From: Ewingella sp049889095 | GTDB lineage: Bacteria; Pseudomonadota; Gammaproteobacteria; Enterobacterales; Enterobacteriaceae | Reading direction: 5' to 3' (one strand) | NCBI GenBank assembly: GCA_049889095.1 | Contig: JBLJFK010000001.1 | DNA length: 64,000 bases | Part shown: piece by piece, positions 51,572 through 59,799 of the stretch | Numbering within the stretch: the first letter of the stretch is position 1 | Layout of the letters: each line of letters begins with the position of its first letter | Notes under the pieces: model-generated | Told to the model about the DNA's origin: nothing | Seen by the model: the letters and a program-made list of their open reading frames with translations, nothing else | The model's database searches: none | Translations under genes and position numbers: made by a program

Positions 51572-52459
51572 ATGAAGCTAAGTGAACTTCTTGCGTTCGT
51601 GACAGTCGTGGAGACAGGAAACATAACCCAGGCTGCCGAGCGTCTTAATCGAGTGCAATCGAGTATTTCCCACCGAATCAGGAGTCTGGAGAATAACCTG
51701 GATGTCACCCTATTAGATCGAAAAACCGATGGGTGCTCACTTACTGCACAAGGCCAGATACTTTATGACTACGCCCTTAAAATATTGAACCTTGCGGATG
51801 ATTGTAAAAACAACATTTCCCACTCCAAAAATAGCCAACTGAATATACGTATTGGCATAATCGAGTGTTTACCCCCCTATATCGTTAGCTCACTGATCGA
51901 CTTAGGTCATGATTTGGGGTGGGATATAGATATTTCGATTGGAAATACAATAAGTTTGCTCAAATCATTTGACCAAAATGAATTTGACGCGATAATAATC
52001 GGCGCGGGGTTTTCAAACACGCAACATGCACGTTCTATACTGCTCACTAGCGAACTGGTTATTATTACAGAGAAAGATTACCCAACAATTAAAGATATCT
52101 CCAGTCTGGATGGCGAAGTTTTTTTACTCAGCAGTAAAAAATGTGCTAGTACGACCCGCAACTATAATGTTCTCTTTAATGAAGGCCATATCACGCCTAA
52201 GCGAGTTGTTGAATGTGGATCCTATCCCGTGCTGTTCTCCAGCATTGCTGCCGGTAAAGGCGTATCGTTAGTATTACGTTGTTCGATCAGTGGTGAGGTT
52301 CAAAATAAGATAAAAATTCATGAACTCTGTGGCCAGTTCAATGACTTCAAGATAGAGCTTGTTTATCGTACTGATTCACCCTATCTGGATAGCACTAAAT
52401 TCAGAGGTATAATGACTTCAGTTTTTCAGGATCCTCGACTGCACAATATCGGTTATTAG
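51572..52459 (+). CDS. LysR-type regulator in the island
   Basis: 295 residues. Helix-turn-helix in MKLSELLAFVTVVETGNITQAAERLNRVQSSISHRIRSLENNLDVTLLDR, effector domain follows. ATG 51572 has GAGG eight bases before. It is clearly AT-richer than the neighbours on the backbone, a sign of transfer. It probably controls the divergent MmgE/MFS genes or the opposite operon. A 19-base hairpin (GCATACATC-T-GATGTATGC at 52531-52549) follows it without a clear T-run. Confidence 0.85.
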   Translation: MKLSELLAFVTVVETGNITQAAERLNRVQSSISHRIRSLENNLDVTLLDRKTDGCSLTAQGQILYDYALKILNLADDCKNNISHSKNSQLNIRIGIIECLPPYIVSSLIDLGHDLGWDIDISIGNTISLLKSFDQNEFDAIIIGAGFSNTQHARSILLTSELVIITEKDYPTIKDISSLDGEVFLLSSKKCASTTRNYNVLFNEGHITPKRVVECGSYPVLFSSIAAGKGVSLVLRCSISGEVQNKIKIHELCGQFNDFKIELVYRTDSPYLDSTKFRGIMTSVFQDPRLHNIGY

Positions 52460-52573
52460 GATATTGGTAGCAAACACACATAGGTTCCCCATTTTTATTG
52501 ACAGCCACTCATCAAGCAGAGAGTTGGAGAGCATACATCTGATGTATGCCCTCCCATCTAAATAATCCGATCC

Positions 52574-52807
52574 TCAAAGAGTGTAAATATGCTGAATAGT
52601 GGGGTCTGAAAAGGGAGCCAGATCGCTGGGTAGCGATGAATGAAATAAAAAAACCAATAATGCTGCCCAGAACCTGCTTCCGGTAAGCGATGGAAGTTTG
52701 GGCGGAGAGAGTAATTTATCTGTCGTGGTTGACTGACTCCCATCTAATTCTTTTACGTCAGTATGAATAGCATCAATACTTATTTCTCTGTTTATTGCAG
52801 GATTCAT
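52574..52807 (-). pseudogene. N-terminal fragment of an acyltransferase-3 protein
   Basis: 77 codons. LPSLTGSRFWAALLVFLFHSSLP matches the first membrane helix of acyltransferase-3 enzymes (normally about 350-400 aa), and the frame ends soon after. A leader of about 40 residues (MNPAINREISIDAIHTDV) precedes it. A truncated gene, lying just after the LysR gene on the other strand. Confidence 0.5.
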
Positions 52808-52999
52808 TGCGTTCCCCCTGAGGATAGTATTTTATACCGAAAAATTTATTCGGTAGCATAGCGACAATGTTACACAGGAAAAAATCAATACGACAAAGCA
52901 ACGTAGCAGGGCCTGACAGATTTCCAATAATTAACCGTTGCGATGCCTGTCAGGAAATAAATTATTTTCAGAGCAGAAAGTTCTACCTATAGTTTTTAA

Positions 53000-53836
53000 C
53001 TATTCGATATCGACGATCCCGTATCCAGATTTAAGTTTTTCAATATAACCAAATCCTTGCTCGCCAAAATGCATGCCACCGACAAGGATTTTGTCCGAGC
53101 TGACCACATCAAGCATGCGAGAACGTGTCTCTGCCGCCATTTGAGGATCATAGTCAAAGGCGATTGCAACATCCGGTTTTAGCAATTGAATATGGGGAAA
53201 ATGAACAATATCCCCCCAAATTAAAAGGCTGCCTGTTTTGCCCTCAATCCGGTAACCTGTATGACCCGGCGTGTGGCCTTTCAGCGGGATGGCAAAAATA
53301 CCAGGAAATACCTCGCCTTCATCGATCATACGAAGACTTTTCTGATACCTTTTAAATACACTCCGCGCTAACAGGAAATTACCTTTTATCCGGTCACTGA
53401 CTGCTGCGAAGTTTTCATCGTCTTCCAGATAATTAAACTCATCACTATTTATAATCAATTCGGCATTAGAAAATACAGCTTCACCCTCTGCGTTTAATAA
53501 TCCACCAATATGGTCGGGATGTGCGTGTGTGAGAAGAACAGCGTCAATCTCGTCAGGTTGTATACCTAGCCTGGCGAGATTGGCAATCAGCCTGCCCCCC
53601 CAGCCTTTAACACCTCCAGCCCCGCTATCAATAAGAATATTTTTCCCCTTCCGGCGTACTAAGAAGGTATTAATATGAACCGCATTGAGTTCATTGACTT
53701 GCGCACTGCGTTGAATGTCCTCGCACTCTTGCTCATCAACATTTGAAAGCATTGCGAAGCCGACTTGCAAATATCCATCGCTTACTGCTGTGACCTCTAT
53801 ATCGCCGAGATCTCTTGTTGGAAAATTGGCATTCAT
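53000..53836 (-). CDS. MBL-fold metallo-hydrolase
   Basis: 278 residues. Zinc site HAHPDH in VLLTHAHPDHIGGLLN; another His in PLKGHTPGHTGYRI, Asp in LIWGDIVHFPH, and His in VGGMHFGEQGFGY. Typical for lactonase/hydrolase-like MBL proteins. ATG 53836 has AAGGAA. No signal peptide. Probable operon with the tautomerase-like gene (start overlap), the cyclophilin and the alpha/beta hydrolase. Substrate unknown. Confidence 0.85.
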   Translation of the reverse strand: MNANFPTRDLGDIEVTAVSDGYLQVGFAMLSNVDEQECEDIQRSAQVNELNAVHINTFLVRRKGKNILIDSGAGGVKGWGGRLIANLARLGIQPDEIDAVLLTHAHPDHIGGLLNAEGEAVFSNAELIINSDEFNYLEDDENFAAVSDRIKGNFLLARSVFKRYQKSLRMIDEGEVFPGIFAIPLKGHTPGHTGYRIEGKTGSLLIWGDIVHFPHIQLLKPDVAIAFDYDPQMAAETRSRMLDVVSSDKILVGGMHFGEQGFGYIEKLKSGYGIVDIE

Positions 53837-53846
53837 AATCTGTTCC

Positions 53847-54173
53847 TTAGTTCTTTGCATAAATATGACTCGCTTCAGAAGAGAAACAGCGAATTCGCGC
53901 TGTGACTCCTGTCTTCTCCTTAATTAATAAATCAACCTGATGCATAAATTCATTCAACACGAACACCGTTCGGAAAACGTCCTGCCGGAGTTTTGCTTCG
54001 AAGTAGATCGGCGTGCCAAAACCTATCTCTGCGGTGAGGTAGCTGATGTGAATATTATTTTCTCTCGCTTTCAGTATCTCTTTGGCGAGACGGGTTAAAG
54101 CAGTTGAAAATTCCGTAAAAGAATCTGCATCTAACCGATGGCTTGCAGACGTATAGAGCGTAATGCTGGGCAT
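53847..54173 (-). CDS. Tautomerase-superfamily-like protein
   Basis: 108 residues beginning MPSITLYTSASHRL, so mature Pro1 may be the catalytic base. The length and beta-alpha-beta layout (RTVFVLNEFMHQVDLLIKEKTGV) resemble the 5-carboxymethyl-2-hydroxymuconate isomerase/tautomerase group. This is a weak family match, made from the Pro1 and overall pattern. It lies in the four-gene minus operon. Confidence 0.5.
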   Translation of the reverse strand: MPSITLYTSASHRLDADSFTEFSTALTRLAKEILKARENNIHISYLTAEIGFGTPIYFEAKLRQDVFRTVFVLNEFMHQVDLLIKEKTGVTARIRCFSSEASHIYAKN

Positions 54174-54200
54174 CTTATATCGACTCCCTCAGATTTATAT

Positions 54201-54782
54201 TTAAGCCGTTGGGTTATATTTTTCTGCTCTGACAGTAGCTAATCGCATGCTTTTAATGACATCCGGATTAACCACCGAGCCCGTTTCAGGAGCCCTCTGG
54301 CGGAGTTGGTCAATCAAGTCGATGCCATGCGTTACTTTCCCAAAAGCCGTATAATTTTGGTCTAAATAGCCTGCTCTGGCCGAGATGATGAAAAACTGAT
54401 GGCTGGCACTGTGTGGATGTCGTGACCGGGCCATGCCGACGGTACCGCGCTCGAAAGGCAGGCTATTAAACTCTGCGGCCAGCGTCGGTAATCGCCTGTA
54501 ATCCAGACCCGTCTCTTTTACCGGATCACCCGTTTGTGCCATAAAACCTTCTATGACCCGGCTAAATGGCATGCCATCGTAAAATTTGGCCTGCACCAGC
54601 GATTTTATACGTTCAACATGTCCTGGTGCCAAATCGGGAAATAAGCGGATGGTCACTGATCCACTCTCCAGTTCCATCTCGATGAGATCACTTTGATTCA
54701 TTAATCCTTTCAACGCGGCAGGAAGCATTACAGTACCTGCGTACAGACCCAGGCTTCCGCCAATAAACAACCGACGATTCAT
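54201..54782 (-). CDS. Exported cyclophilin-type peptidyl-prolyl isomerase
   Basis: 193 residues. The N-terminus MNRRLFIGGSLGLYAGT looks like a Tat-type or Sec signal. The cyclophilin core: FYDGMPFSRVIEGFMAQTGDP, ERGTVGMARSRHPHSASHQFFI, and TAFGKVTHGIDLIDQL. It catalyses Xaa-Pro isomerisation, presumably in the periplasm. ATG 54782 has GGAG eight bases upstream. Its presence in a four-gene metabolic-looking operon is unusual. Confidence 0.85.
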   Translation of the reverse strand: MNRRLFIGGSLGLYAGTVMLPAALKGLMNQSDLIEMELESGSVTIRLFPDLAPGHVERIKSLVQAKFYDGMPFSRVIEGFMAQTGDPVKETGLDYRRLPTLAAEFNSLPFERGTVGMARSRHPHSASHQFFIISARAGYLDQNYTAFGKVTHGIDLIDQLRQRAPETGSVVNPDVIKSMRLATVRAEKYNPTA

Positions 54783-54891
54783 ATGATTTACTCCGATCAC
54801 GCATCAGACCTTATATCGTCTGCCATGCCAGATTTGCCCATTAACAACGCGCATGAGCCCCTTTCAGCGGCTGACTTCCTGCTGCGGATTT

Positions 54892-55674
54892 CTAATGTGT
54901 ATTCTTTTTCTCAATGAACGAGATGATTTCATCAGTGAGCGCACCGGGTTGCTCAAAATTCGGTAAATGGGCAGCGCCGGGTATGATATGCAATTCTGCA
55001 TTTCGTTTTTCAGCCAGACGCTGCGCGTAGTCCGGGGGCGTAAGTTGATCCTCACGCCCTCTCACGACCACAGCCCTTACCCCCGGAATATTCATATCGG
55101 TCAAATCGGTATCGGCGATGGCATAAGAGCAACCCGCGAAGGCTCCAACCGTTGTCCTACGCAGCATCTGCTTCATACCGTCTGCGTAGGGTGAGTCGAG
55201 AAATTTCGGTGTCACCCATTTGCTTAAAATCCCCATCTCAAGATGTTCTACACCGTGGTGAAAGACATCTTCAGCCCTGGCTCGCCAGAGCGAAGGCGGG
55301 GCAGCATTCACAAGTGCAGTATCAACAATAATCATTCCCTGTACTCGTTTGGGGATCTTGAAGCCAATCCATTGCGCTATTGTTCCACCGATTGAAACCC
55401 CGGCAACGTAGAACGCGTTGATTTGAAGATGATCAAGTGCCGCCACGACATCGTCAGCCAAATCTGACATTGAAAATCGCAGAGCGTCGACTGCGCTTAA
55501 TCCATGCCCGCGGATATCCAGGCGAACAACGCGATAGCGTTCACTCAGACGCGGCATTTGCAAATCCCAAAGGTGCAAATCCGTCCCCAAAGAATGAAGA
55601 AGTACCACCGTGGTTGCATTTTCTGGACCCTGCACATCGACGTGCTGAGTTAATTTAAGTGGCCGAATAAACAT
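54892..55674 (-). CDS. Alpha/beta hydrolase (PcaD-like enol-lactonase/esterase type)
   Basis: 260 residues. Nucleophile in VAGVSIGGTIAQWIGF (GxSxG), oxyanion site near VVLLHSLGTDLHLWD, Asp in VRGREDQLTPPDYA and His in PGAAHLPNFEQP. The pattern is most like 3-oxoadipate enol-lactonases and related esterases. First gene of the four-gene operon (hydrolase, cyclophilin, tautomerase-like, MBL). A perfect 11-bp palindrome lies about 120 bases upstream. Substrate unproven. Confidence 0.85.
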   Translation of the reverse strand: MFIRPLKLTQHVDVQGPENATTVVLLHSLGTDLHLWDLQMPRLSERYRVVRLDIRGHGLSAVDALRFSMSDLADDVVAALDHLQINAFYVAGVSIGGTIAQWIGFKIPKRVQGMIIVDTALVNAAPPSLWRARAEDVFHHGVEHLEMGILSKWVTPKFLDSPYADGMKQMLRRTTVGAFAGCSYAIADTDLTDMNIPGVRAVVVRGREDQLTPPDYAQRLAEKRNAELHIIPGAAHLPNFEQPGALTDEIISFIEKKNTH

Positions 55675-55796
55675 TTAATACTCCATATTATTTTTTTCAG
55701 TTTCATGGAAATAAGTGTTCTCGCTGTGATGATCAACCTTAAAAACGATGCTGACGTTGCTATTATTAGAACAACTCTCCTCTTTGCTCTAATGGA

Positions 55797-55822
55797 TAAT
55801 TTCGATATCACTATCGAAATTA
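55797..55822. promoter_or_regulatory. Perfect palindromic operator candidate
   Basis: TAATTTCGATA-TCAC-TATCGAAATTA is a perfect 11-bp inverted repeat. It is 123 bases upstream of the hydrolase gene, inside the island. No regulator of matching type other than the LysR gene lies in the island. Confidence 0.6.
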
Positions 55823-55927
55823 TAGATACGAGGCGGCTCTTAATCGGGGGACACTCATATCTATATTTTATATGGCACGCATCAAAACGGATAAAACATC
55901 AGCCATTTAATGGCAAAGGCGATCCCC

Positions 55928-55980
55928 GTCAGAGGAGCCAAATTAGAAAAGCCCGCTTAAGGAAACTTAAGCGGGCTTTT
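55928..55980 (+). repeat. Right direct repeat (attR-like) of the tRNA-Asn island
   Basis: Perfect copy of 49292-49344, carrying only the last 13 tRNA bases plus the terminator hairpin. It has no intact tRNA body. It also works as a terminator. Confidence 0.85.
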
Positions 55981-56117
55981 GGTTTTTCAGTGGTACCTCA
56001 ATCATCCCCTTCTATCTACTATCCACAATATTTATAACGGCAACAATATAAGTTTCGCCTGTATCCGTTCGCGGGAAGGCGCGACTGTTTAAAAGAAGCG
56101 CCCTGCTACATGCTTAA

Positions 56118-56336
56118 TTAAGCCAGTAATTTTGTAGTCCGACTGTCATTACCCGACAGGCAACCGTGCCCACTGCCGGCTGGCCGTTCATCCCGTAAGG
56201 TAGCTCTGACGTGATTAATGAGCGCCTTGCTGTAAACTTTCCAGTGAGTGACTTCGAGTCTTTTTTTGCCGCGAGATACCGCAATATCGTCCAGAAGAGA
56301 GATCTGCTCCTGATTACGGCCAGGAGTTCGATTTAT
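56118..56336 (-). pseudogene. Possible gene remnant, 72 codons without start
   Basis: On the minus strand a stop-free stretch encodes NRTPGRNQEQISLLDDIAVS and continues KALINHVRATLRDERPAG before a stop. Amino-acid composition looks real, but there is no start codon or RBS. No family recognised. Region 55981-56395 otherwise holds nothing. Confidence 0.25.
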
Positions 56337-56395
56337 TCAACATAGTGCTCATTGATATAAAAAAGAACTTATATCCCTCAACTTCATCTTGAGAA

Positions 56396-56686
56396 TTATG
56401 AATGTCCCTCTACAAGGACAAAAGTCCCGGTCGCTGCACCGGCGCGAAGTACCTTAGCGGCCTGATATTCAGGACTCTCATAAAAACGTTTGGCCTCGGC
56501 GAAAGAATCAAACTCAAAAATTACATGACGCTGGTGAGCCTCGCCTTCGAGGTTTTCATACTGTCCTGACCATGCAATGATCTTAGGGTTGAACTTTTTC
56601 ATTGCGTTGCCTGCGGCTTTTGCATATTCGGCATAAGCAGTGTCGTCAGATATGCTGACGTGTGCGATTAGATAACCTTTTGGCAT
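56396..56686 (-). CDS. DUF1330 protein
   Basis: 96 residues beginning MPKGYLIAHVSISD. The pattern RHVIFEFDSFAEAKRFYESPEYQ is typical of the DUF1330 ferredoxin-like dimeric barrel family. ATG 56686 is preceded by AGAGAGAAAG; the longer frame upstream overlaps the headless LysR. Function unknown. Divergent from a LysR-type fragment, which may have been its regulator. Confidence 0.8.
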   Translation of the reverse strand: MPKGYLIAHVSISDDTAYAEYAKAAGNAMKKFNPKIIAWSGQYENLEGEAHQRHVIFEFDSFAEAKRFYESPEYQAAKVLRAGAATGTFVLVEGHS

Positions 56687-56786
56687 TTCTTTCTCTCTTC
56701 TGTAGTGGTGGTTTTCATTACAACCGAAGCAGATGCTAATAAACGCTCCGCGTTGACGATACGGGTGTGAACTTATCAAGTTTATT

Positions 56787-57626
56787 TTGACGCGGCGGAC
56801 TTTAAAGAAAAAGGCCGTCGGCTCGCATCCTGCTGCGCGATCATCCATCCGGTTTCGCTCCTATCACACCGGCTGTTTTCGTCGCCAGCACGATTTCGCT
56901 GCGCGCCACTCCGAGGTCTTTCAGCGCCTGTCCAACTATGCATTCACACTGACCAAAGGAATAAATATCGGCGGTAACGGCGCACCATTACGGGGTAGAT
57001 TGCGCATCGATATGCCAACCGTGCTGGCACAAAGCGTCGTGATCCCAGCACTTCCCCGGCTGATGGCGGCACATCCGGAACTGGAGCTGGAGCTTTCCTG
57101 TACCGATCGCCGAGTCGATCTTGTTCAGGAAGGGTTCGACTGCGTCATCCGTTTGGGTCCGGTTGTCGACGAGACTCTGATTGCACGACCGCTGGGTCAA
57201 CTGCGCATGATCAATGCGGCAAGCCCGGACTATCTGGCACATTTCGGCATACCGCACACGATCGACGACCTTCGCAGTCAGGGACATCTGATGGTCCACT
57301 ACACGCGAACATTCGGCAGCAGGCTTCCCGGATGGGAATACCCAGACGGCAATGGCTATACGTCGCTTCCGCTGCCGGGTGCGATACAAGTCAATAGTGT
57401 GCAGAGCTATCATGAAGCCGGACTTGCGGGGATTGGGTTGATTCAGGCTGGATATTCGGCGCTTGCGCACCACATTGAACGCGGTGCTTTAGTAGAAATA
57501 CTGCCCGACCTGCGTCCTGAGCCACTGGCCGCGTCACTTGTCGTGGCCCATCGGCGTAATCTGTCACGACGCGTCCGGGCCTTCATGAGTTGGATTGAAG
57601 GTGTACTGGAGCCCTATTTTGATTAA
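56787..57626 (+). pseudogene. LysR-type regulator lacking its DNA-binding domain
   Basis: The effector domain is intact from about GRLRIDMPTVLAQSVVIPALPRLM to the end, with FDCVIRLGPVVDETLIARPLGQL typical of the LysR group with short effector domains. No winged helix is found upstream; the first ~60 codons (MTRRTLKKKAVGSHP...) are unlike any HTH. It is likely a truncated gene next to the DUF1330 gene. Confidence 0.65.
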
Positions 57627-57754
57627 CAGGCAGGCATCTATTTTGGACTGATCCCGCCCCAACAAGGCCGCATTCCTTTGTAGCCCCTGCCCGTTCAGAT
57701 TTTATCCATCAAATACCGATGCGCTTTCGATGCAGCACCCTCGTGTTGGTCGTT

Positions 57755-58060
57755 TTAAGAGGTTTGAAGAAAACGATCAAGTTGCCTGCGCAATTGGTCA
57801 TTTTCTTTCTTTAGCTGCTCAACTTTCTCAAGCAGTGTCAATGTCATGGCGACACCAGACCACTCCAAATCCAGCTCATTTTGGAGACGCCGGGCACGTT
57901 TAAGGCCGTTTAATGCATTCGCATCAAAAATCCAAACCCTGTCGGCACGCTCTAAGGGCACAATCACACCCAGCCCGACCACCTCGACTAATTCATCCTG
58001 CATGATCCCCGTTGACTGGCATAATTCAGTCACGGTGTAGGTGATTTCTATTTCAGTCAT
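57755..58060 (-). CDS. cbpM: CbpA modulator CbpM
   Basis: 101 residues. CbpM inhibits CbpA by binding its J-domain. MerR-like helix in TVTELCQSTGIMQDELVEVVGLGVI and RARRLQNELDLEWSGVAMTLTLLEKVEQLKKENDQLRRQL, a C-terminal coiled coil. It follows cbpA by six bases in the same operon. Confidence 0.92.
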   Translation of the reverse strand: MTEIEITYTVTELCQSTGIMQDELVEVVGLGVIVPLERADRVWIFDANALNGLKRARRLQNELDLEWSGVAMTLTLLEKVEQLKKENDQLRRQLDRFLQTS

Positions 58061-58066
58061 AATCTG

Positions 58067-59017
58067 TTACTCCCATCCAGTCCGAGGATTAAATGCCGCC
58101 TGCTCTGACAGTTGTTGCCAAAGCGCCCGCGTTTTCTCCTCAGGTTTTGGTGGCATGACCACTTTAAGAATTGCGTACAAATCGCCAGCACCCTTTTTAC
58201 TGACCAGACCTTTGCCTTTAATGCGCAAGCGCTGGCCACTTTGGCTACCCGCCGGGATAGATAAGGCAATTTTCCCCGTCAGTGTCGGTATCTCAACACT
58301 GGCACCTAATGCCGCTTCCCATGGGGCTAACGGCAGCACTATTTGTAAGTTCTGGCCATCAACATCAAACACCGGGTGCGGCGCAATGCGAATAATCAGG
58401 AATAAATCGCCATTGCTTCCTCCACCAAAACCTGGCGCTCCCTGCCCTTTAAGACGGATGCGTTCGCCATCGCCTACGCCTGCAGGTATTTTTACGTTGA
58501 GTGACTTAGACGTCTCAGCGCCAGGGAAGCCAGAGGGATCAATAGTCGGTATTTTGTAAGAGATCGAACGAGTCTGTTCAGTTAACGTTTCCTCTAAAAA
58601 GATGGGGAGTTCCATCTCAAGATCCTGCCCGTGCCCCCCTTGACCTGCTCGATGAGATGAGCGTTGATCTGAAGAACTACGATGACCAAAGTAAGATTCG
58701 AAAAAGTCTGAGAAGTCATGCGTGCCACTGTCCGTACGACTGCGCCACTGTTGACCATCGGTATCGTAAGCCGCCTGTTGTCGACCAAATCGTGGGTCAT
58801 TACGGTGTGATCTTAATTCATCGTATTCAGCTCGCTTTTCAGTATTTTTTAATACTTCGTAAGCCTCGGCAACTTCCTTAAACTTACTTTCAGCATCAAT
58901 TTCAGAACTAACATCCGGGTGGTACTTACGTGCCAGCCTGCGATAGGCTGTTTTTATCTCTTTTAGGGAAGCCGTGGGCTCGAGGCCCATGACGACATAG
59001 TAGTCTTTAAATTCCAT
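58067..59017 (-). CDS. cbpA: Curved-DNA-binding co-chaperone CbpA
   Basis: 316 residues. J-domain at 1-70 with HPD in YHPDVSSE, a Gly/Ser/Arg-rich linker (about 85-130), then two beta-domains of class II DnaJ (ELPIFLEETLTEQTRSISYKIP, GDGERIRLKGQGAPGFGG). It is a DnaK co-chaperone and binds curved DNA. It is 6 bases upstream of cbpM. An ERIC copy sits about 25 bases upstream of the start codon. Confidence 0.95.
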   Translation of the reverse strand: MEFKDYYVVMGLEPTASLKEIKTAYRRLARKYHPDVSSEIDAESKFKEVAEAYEVLKNTEKRAEYDELRSHRNDPRFGRQQAAYDTDGQQWRSRTDSGTHDFSDFFESYFGHRSSSDQRSSHRAGQGGHGQDLEMELPIFLEETLTEQTRSISYKIPTIDPSGFPGAETSKSLNVKIPAGVGDGERIRLKGQGAPGFGGGSNGDLFLIIRIAPHPVFDVDGQNLQIVLPLAPWEAALGASVEIPTLTGKIALSIPAGSQSGQRLRIKGKGLVSKKGAGDLYAILKVVMPPKPEEKTRALWQQLSEQAAFNPRTGWE

Positions 59018-59042
59018 GCAGTAATATCCTTAAATTCAATGT

Positions 59043-59157
59043 GTTATACACAATAGATTTCAAGGTGCAGGATGACGACAAACAGAGCCGAGCCCTATAG
59101 ATGGGCTGAGTCATGAAGGCGGCCAACACACCTGCAGGTTGAAAAATGACGGCTATA
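59043..59157 (+). repeat. Diverged, shortened ERIC element
   Basis: ERIC arms: TTATACACAATAGATTTCAAGG on the left and GGCCAACACACCTGCAGGTT followed by GAAAAATGACGGCTAT on the right. The core is replaced by AGCCCTATAGATGGGCT. It lies at the 5' side of cbpA. Confidence 0.65.
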
Positions 59158-59541
59158 TTAAATATAGGATATCCCCATCAGACTGAGATAAAATCTATTT
59201 ATTTATATTCCCGATTTTTTCAGCCCCGCCAAGCAGATAATCCTGTCGGCTTTGTTTAATAAATCGAACGTTTGGCTGTAATCAAGATCAGATCACCACA
59301 TTCCTGGCGACAATCAGTGATTTATTCAATAGCAAACGCCCCCCATGAGTCACTGAATAGCCTAACGCCAGAAGAATACCGACTGAGGGCTGAAAACTAA
59401 TAATAAACATCCTATATAATACGGAAAAATCATTGATTTAAATCAATGAATTGGGTATTAAAAAACAAACAACCGCAGGATTGTTGTGCATTCCCTCAAA
59501 ATATATTACAAAACATTTCGTTTATTATAAGGAGATTGATA
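59158..59541. other. Control region of the microcin-like gene
   Basis: AT-rich, holding TATAAT at 59415-59420 and a perfect FNR-type palindrome at 59433-59446. No other gene. Confidence 0.5.
59433..59446. promoter_or_regulatory. Perfect FNR-type box
   Basis: TTGATTTAAATCAA is identical to the FNR consensus TTGAT-N4-ATCAA. It lies 96 bases before the microcin-like start codon. TATAAT 13 bases upstream would put the site just after +1, a repressing position. Confidence 0.65.
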
Positions 59542-59799
59542 ATGAGAGAACTGACAATACAGGAAGTTGAACATGTAAGCGGCGCAGGTTTTTTCCGTGA
59601 TACCAGTGGTTGGTTAGGGAGTCACGTGGGCGAATTTATCGGCAGTGCACTTGGTCGTCTGATACCCGTTCCGATTATTTCCTCCGTGGTATCAAATATC
59701 ACCGGCTTTATCGGCAAGCAGATTGGTAGCTTTGTTGGCAACACTTTTGGTTCGATTGTAGAAGGCTTTTTTAGCGGCAGCGAAAAGACTTCCGCTTAA
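59542..59799 (+). CDS. Microcin-like class II bacteriocin precursor
   Basis: 85 residues. The N-terminus MRELTIQEVEHVSGA is a double-glycine-type leader (M-R-E/T-L-T...VSG-G/A), as in class II microcins such as colicin V. Cleavage after GA would release about 70 residues starting GFFRDTSGW, rich in Gly and Ile/Val, with GSALG, GKQIG and GSFVG (GxxxG) motifs and no Cys. The RBS AAGGAG is ideal, six or seven bases from ATG 59542. No immunity protein or ABC/peptidase exporter lies in the adjacent bases. It could be an antibacterial peptide or a small secreted protein of another kind. Confidence 0.75.
   Translation: MRELTIQEVEHVSGAGFFRDTSGWLGSHVGEFIGSALGRLIPVPIISSVVSNITGFIGKQIGSFVGNTFGSIVEGFFSGSEKTSA

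Noticed and set aside
55705..56037. 110-codon plus frame across the right direct repeat
   Set aside because: It runs through the att repeat and the terminator hairpin, and lacks an RBS.
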